A stretch of 42,687 bases of DNA from CAJXMH01 sp040220135 (GTDB lineage: Bacteria > Bacteroidota > Bacteroidia > Flavobacteriales_E > Vicingaceae), in contig JAVJTT010000005.1 of assembly GCA_040220135.1 (NCBI GenBank), positions 1 to 42,687 on the forward strand. The letters run 5' to 3'. The notes beneath the pieces were generated by a model. That model was not told the DNA's origin and made no database searches. It saw nothing but the letters and a program-made list of their open reading frames with translations. This document shows positions 41,071-42,687 of the stretch, piece after piece. A program made the position numbers and the translations under genes. Every line of letters begins with the position of its first letter. Position 1 is the stretch's first letter.

Positions 41071-42287
41071 TGAATTATCAGGAGACGCTGGACTTTCTCT
41101 TCCAGCAATTACCCATGTATCAGCGGCAGGGAAAAACCGCCTTTAAGAAAGACTTGACCAATACGCTAGCGCTTTGTGAAACTCTTGGCAAGCCCGAGCA
41201 AAACTTTAAAAGCATACACATTGCTGGCACAAACGGCAAAGGCTCTGTAGCACATTTATTGGCTAGCATTTTTCAAGAGGCCGGCTACAAAGCGGGCTTA
41301 TACACCAGTCCTCACCTAAAAGACTTTCGCGAAAGAATTAAGGTAAACGGTAAAATGATAAGCGAGACCGAGTTGGTTGATTTTGTAAAGAACAACCAAG
41401 CTAAATTTGCTGGCATTAAGCCTTCTTTTTTTGAGTGGACAGTGGCATTGGCTTTTCACTACTTTGACCGGCAAAAGGTTGACATAGCCATTATTGAAAC
41501 CGGATTAGGAGGTCGATTAGACTCAACCAATGTTATCAAGCCGGAACTTTCAATTATTACCAACATTGGATTAGACCATACTGAAATTTTAGGTGACACT
41601 TTGAATCAGATCGCTTTTGAAAAAGCAGGAATAATAAAAGCTCAAACCCCAGTGATTATAGGAAACAGTAGCGGACAAAAAGACATTTTTGAATCTAAAG
41701 CAAAGGCAGAAAGTGCTCCAATAATCTATGCAGAAGAACTTTTAATAACCCCTAAACTTCAAAGTGATCTAAAAGGCAAGTATCAAAAAGAAAACTTACG
41801 TACCGTTTATACCGCTTGGTGGAAACTTAGACAGCAAGGATGGATGATAAGCTTCCCCCAACTTCAAGCAGGGTTCAAGAAAGTAGTTCAAAACACAGCT
41901 TTGCAAGGCCGATGGCAAGTTTTACAAACAGAACCTAAAATCATCTTAGATACAGCACACAATAGAGAGGGATTGGTTCCGGTTATGAAGCAATTAAGTA
42001 CGGAGAGTTATGACACCTTGCATATTGTTTTAGGTTTAGTAAAAGAAAAAAAGGTAAAAGAGATATTAAGCCTTTTCCCAAAACAGGCGAATTATTATTT
42101 CTGCCAAGCTCATATCCCCAGAGCAATGAATATTGATTCTTTAGCTCAGGAAGCACAAAAAGCAGGCTTAAAAGGAAAAGCTTATAAAACTGTATACGAA
42201 GCCTTTGAGGGAGCCAAAAGAACAGCTTCAAAAACTGATTTGATTTTTGTAGGCGGCAGCAATTTTGTGGTAGCAGAAGTACTCTAA
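41070..42287 (+). CDS. folC: Folylpolyglutamate synthase / dihydrofolate synthase (405 aa)
   Basis: Mur-ligase-type fold: IHIAGTNGKGSVAHLLASIFQ (P-loop, about 47-67), YTSPHLKDFRERIKVNG, AIIETGLGGRLDSTNV, ITNIGLDHTEILGDTLNQIAFEKAGIIK, and in the C-terminal domain ILDTAHNREGLVPVMKQL and IVLGLVKEKKVKEIL. The enzyme adds glutamate to (dihydro)folate in the cytosol. Length is normal. It is last in the exbB-exbD-tonB-folC operon, its ATG overlapping the tonB stop by one base (TGATG). Confidence 0.95.
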   Translation: MNYQETLDFLFQQLPMYQRQGKTAFKKDLTNTLALCETLGKPEQNFKSIHIAGTNGKGSVAHLLASIFQEAGYKAGLYTSPHLKDFRERIKVNGKMISETELVDFVKNNQAKFAGIKPSFFEWTVALAFHYFDRQKVDIAIIETGLGGRLDSTNVIKPELSIITNIGLDHTEILGDTLNQIAFEKAGIIKAQTPVIIGNSSGQKDIFESKAKAESAPIIYAEELLITPKLQSDLKGKYQKENLRTVYTAWWKLRQQGWMISFPQLQAGFKKVVQNTALQGRWQVLQTEPKIILDTAHNREGLVPVMKQLSTESYDTLHIVLGLVKEKKVKEILSLFPKQANYYFCQAHIPRAMNIDSLAQEAQKAGLKGKAYKTVYEAFEGAKRTASKTDLIFVGGSNFVVAEVL

Positions 42288-42306
42288 AAATTATTTTTCA
42301 AAATTA

Positions 42307-42336
42307 TTGTCGAAATAAACTATTGGTGTATATTTG
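42307..42336 (+). promoter_or_regulatory. Promoter of tRNA-Val
   Basis: A -33 TTG (42307-42309) is followed after 19 nt by TATATTTG (42329-42336), a perfect TAnnTTTG match. The tRNA starts 15 nt downstream. Confidence 0.75.
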
Positions 42337-42351
42337 CCATCCCAAAAATTG

Positions 42352-42426
42352 GGGCTCTTAGCTCAGTTGGTTCAGAGCACCTGCCTTACAAGCAGGGGGT
42401 CACTGGTTCGAATCCAGTAGGGCCCA
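42352..42426 (+). tRNA. tRNA-Val (anticodon TAC)
   Basis: The cloverleaf is complete: acceptor GGGCTCT with AGGGCCC (one G-U pair), D arm GCTC...GAGC, anticodon arm CCTGC-CTTACAA-GCAGG with anticodon TAC, T arm ACTGG-TTCGAAT-CCAGT, discriminator A. The 3' CCA is not encoded. A strong promoter precedes it and a terminator follows. Confidence 0.95.
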
Positions 42427-42431
42427 CAACT

Positions 42432-42464
42432 AAAAACCGGATTGCTTTAGCGTCCGGTTTTTTT
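42432..42464 (+). terminator. Terminator after tRNA-Val
   Basis: AAAAACCGGA (42432-42441) pairs with TCCGGTTTTT (42453-42462), loop of 11 nt, followed by T residues. It ends 5 nt before the next ATG. Confidence 0.85.
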
Positions 42465-42469
42465 ATACC

Positions 42470-42687
42470 ATGAATTGTTTTACCTACATTTTATTTTCTG
42501 AATCAGCTAACAAGTTTTATGTCGGTCATACTTGTGACAAACTAATGGAACGAATTCTCAAGCACAACTCAAATCATAAAGGATTTACAGGCAATCACCA
42601 TGATTCGAAAGTTGTCTACCAAGAGGCCTTTAACTCAAAAAAAGAGGCTTATGCCAGAGAAAGGCAAATTAAAAAGTGGAAGTCTAG
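42470..42687 (+). CDS. GIY-YIG nuclease domain protein, truncated by the window edge
   Basis: The first 72 codons from ATG 42470 read as a GIY-YIG domain: YILFSESANKFYVGHT (the GIY...YIG strands, here YIL and YVG), then MERILKHNSNHKGFTG and the Arg-rich helix EAYARERQIKKWKS with the conserved Glu/Arg region. Short stand-alone GIY-YIG proteins of about 80-100 aa (UPF0213/YhbQ-like) are common in Bacteroidota and often lie beside tRNA genes. Their function is unknown. The ATG is only 5 nt after the tRNA terminator. The frame is open to position 687 of the last line; the stop is outside the window. Confidence 0.85.
   Translation, partial: MNCFTYILFSESANKFYVGHTCDKLMERILKHNSNHKGFTGNHHDSKVVYQEAFNSKKEAYARERQIKKWKS

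Overview
The window comes from a Bacteroidota chromosome, most likely a marine-type flavobacterium (order Flavobacteriales). Evidence is the type IX secretion (T9SS) and gliding genes (porV, porU, a porP/sprF homologue, gldJ), a secreted protein with a T9SS C-terminal sorting domain, families typical of the phylum (DUF4924, SiaC/DUF1987, DUF6794), and repeated TAnnTTTG promoter -7 boxes. No taxon-specific marker allows a genus call.

Layout. 1-2600 is an accessory zone: the 5' half of a group II intron (minus strand, running off the left edge) inserted at the edge of a long imperfect palindrome, then three small secreted-protein genes separated by palindrome-like, integron-cassette-style spacers. 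2800-13140 is a mixed plus-strand block: a stress-type FMN split-barrel protein, lipoproteins, a Kelch/T9SS-sorted protein, small membrane proteins, a GT39-like transferase, and an oxidoreductase/TetR/SDR group in which the regulator has an operator overlapping its promoter and a TTG start. 13130-17600 holds DUF4924 plus an OmpH-like protein, DUF1853, SiaC and a LytS/LytR-type two-component pair. 17750-23000 has a small outer-membrane barrel protein, mtgA, an azurin-like lipoprotein, pdhA-pdhC and cytidine deaminase.

23000-32640 is the T9SS core: ispF-porV and porU on the minus strand, divergent from a porP/sprF homologue, gldJ and murF on the plus strand. PorU and PorV act together as the sortase complex that cleaves sorting domains and attaches cargo; GldJ belongs to the gliding/T9SS ring and motor machinery; the Kelch protein at 5454 is a likely cargo. 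32700-37680 carries an acyl-CoA dehydrogenase, anmK, a Glu/Leu/Phe/Val dehydrogenase and nhaD. An IS110-family element (about 37.7-39.0 kb) follows, then an exbB-exbD-tonB-folC operon, a tRNA-Val and a GIY-YIG gene cut by the right edge.

The most interesting signals are (1) a candidate bridge RNA upstream of the IS110 transposase: two adjacent stem-loops with 36- and 37-nt loops, one complementary to and one identical with the downstream element/genome junction; and (2) the group II intron placed exactly at the boundary of a palindromic cassette-like repeat. Several core genes (porV, porP/sprF, ispF, tonB, tetR, mtgA, anmK) appear to use GTG or TTG starts.
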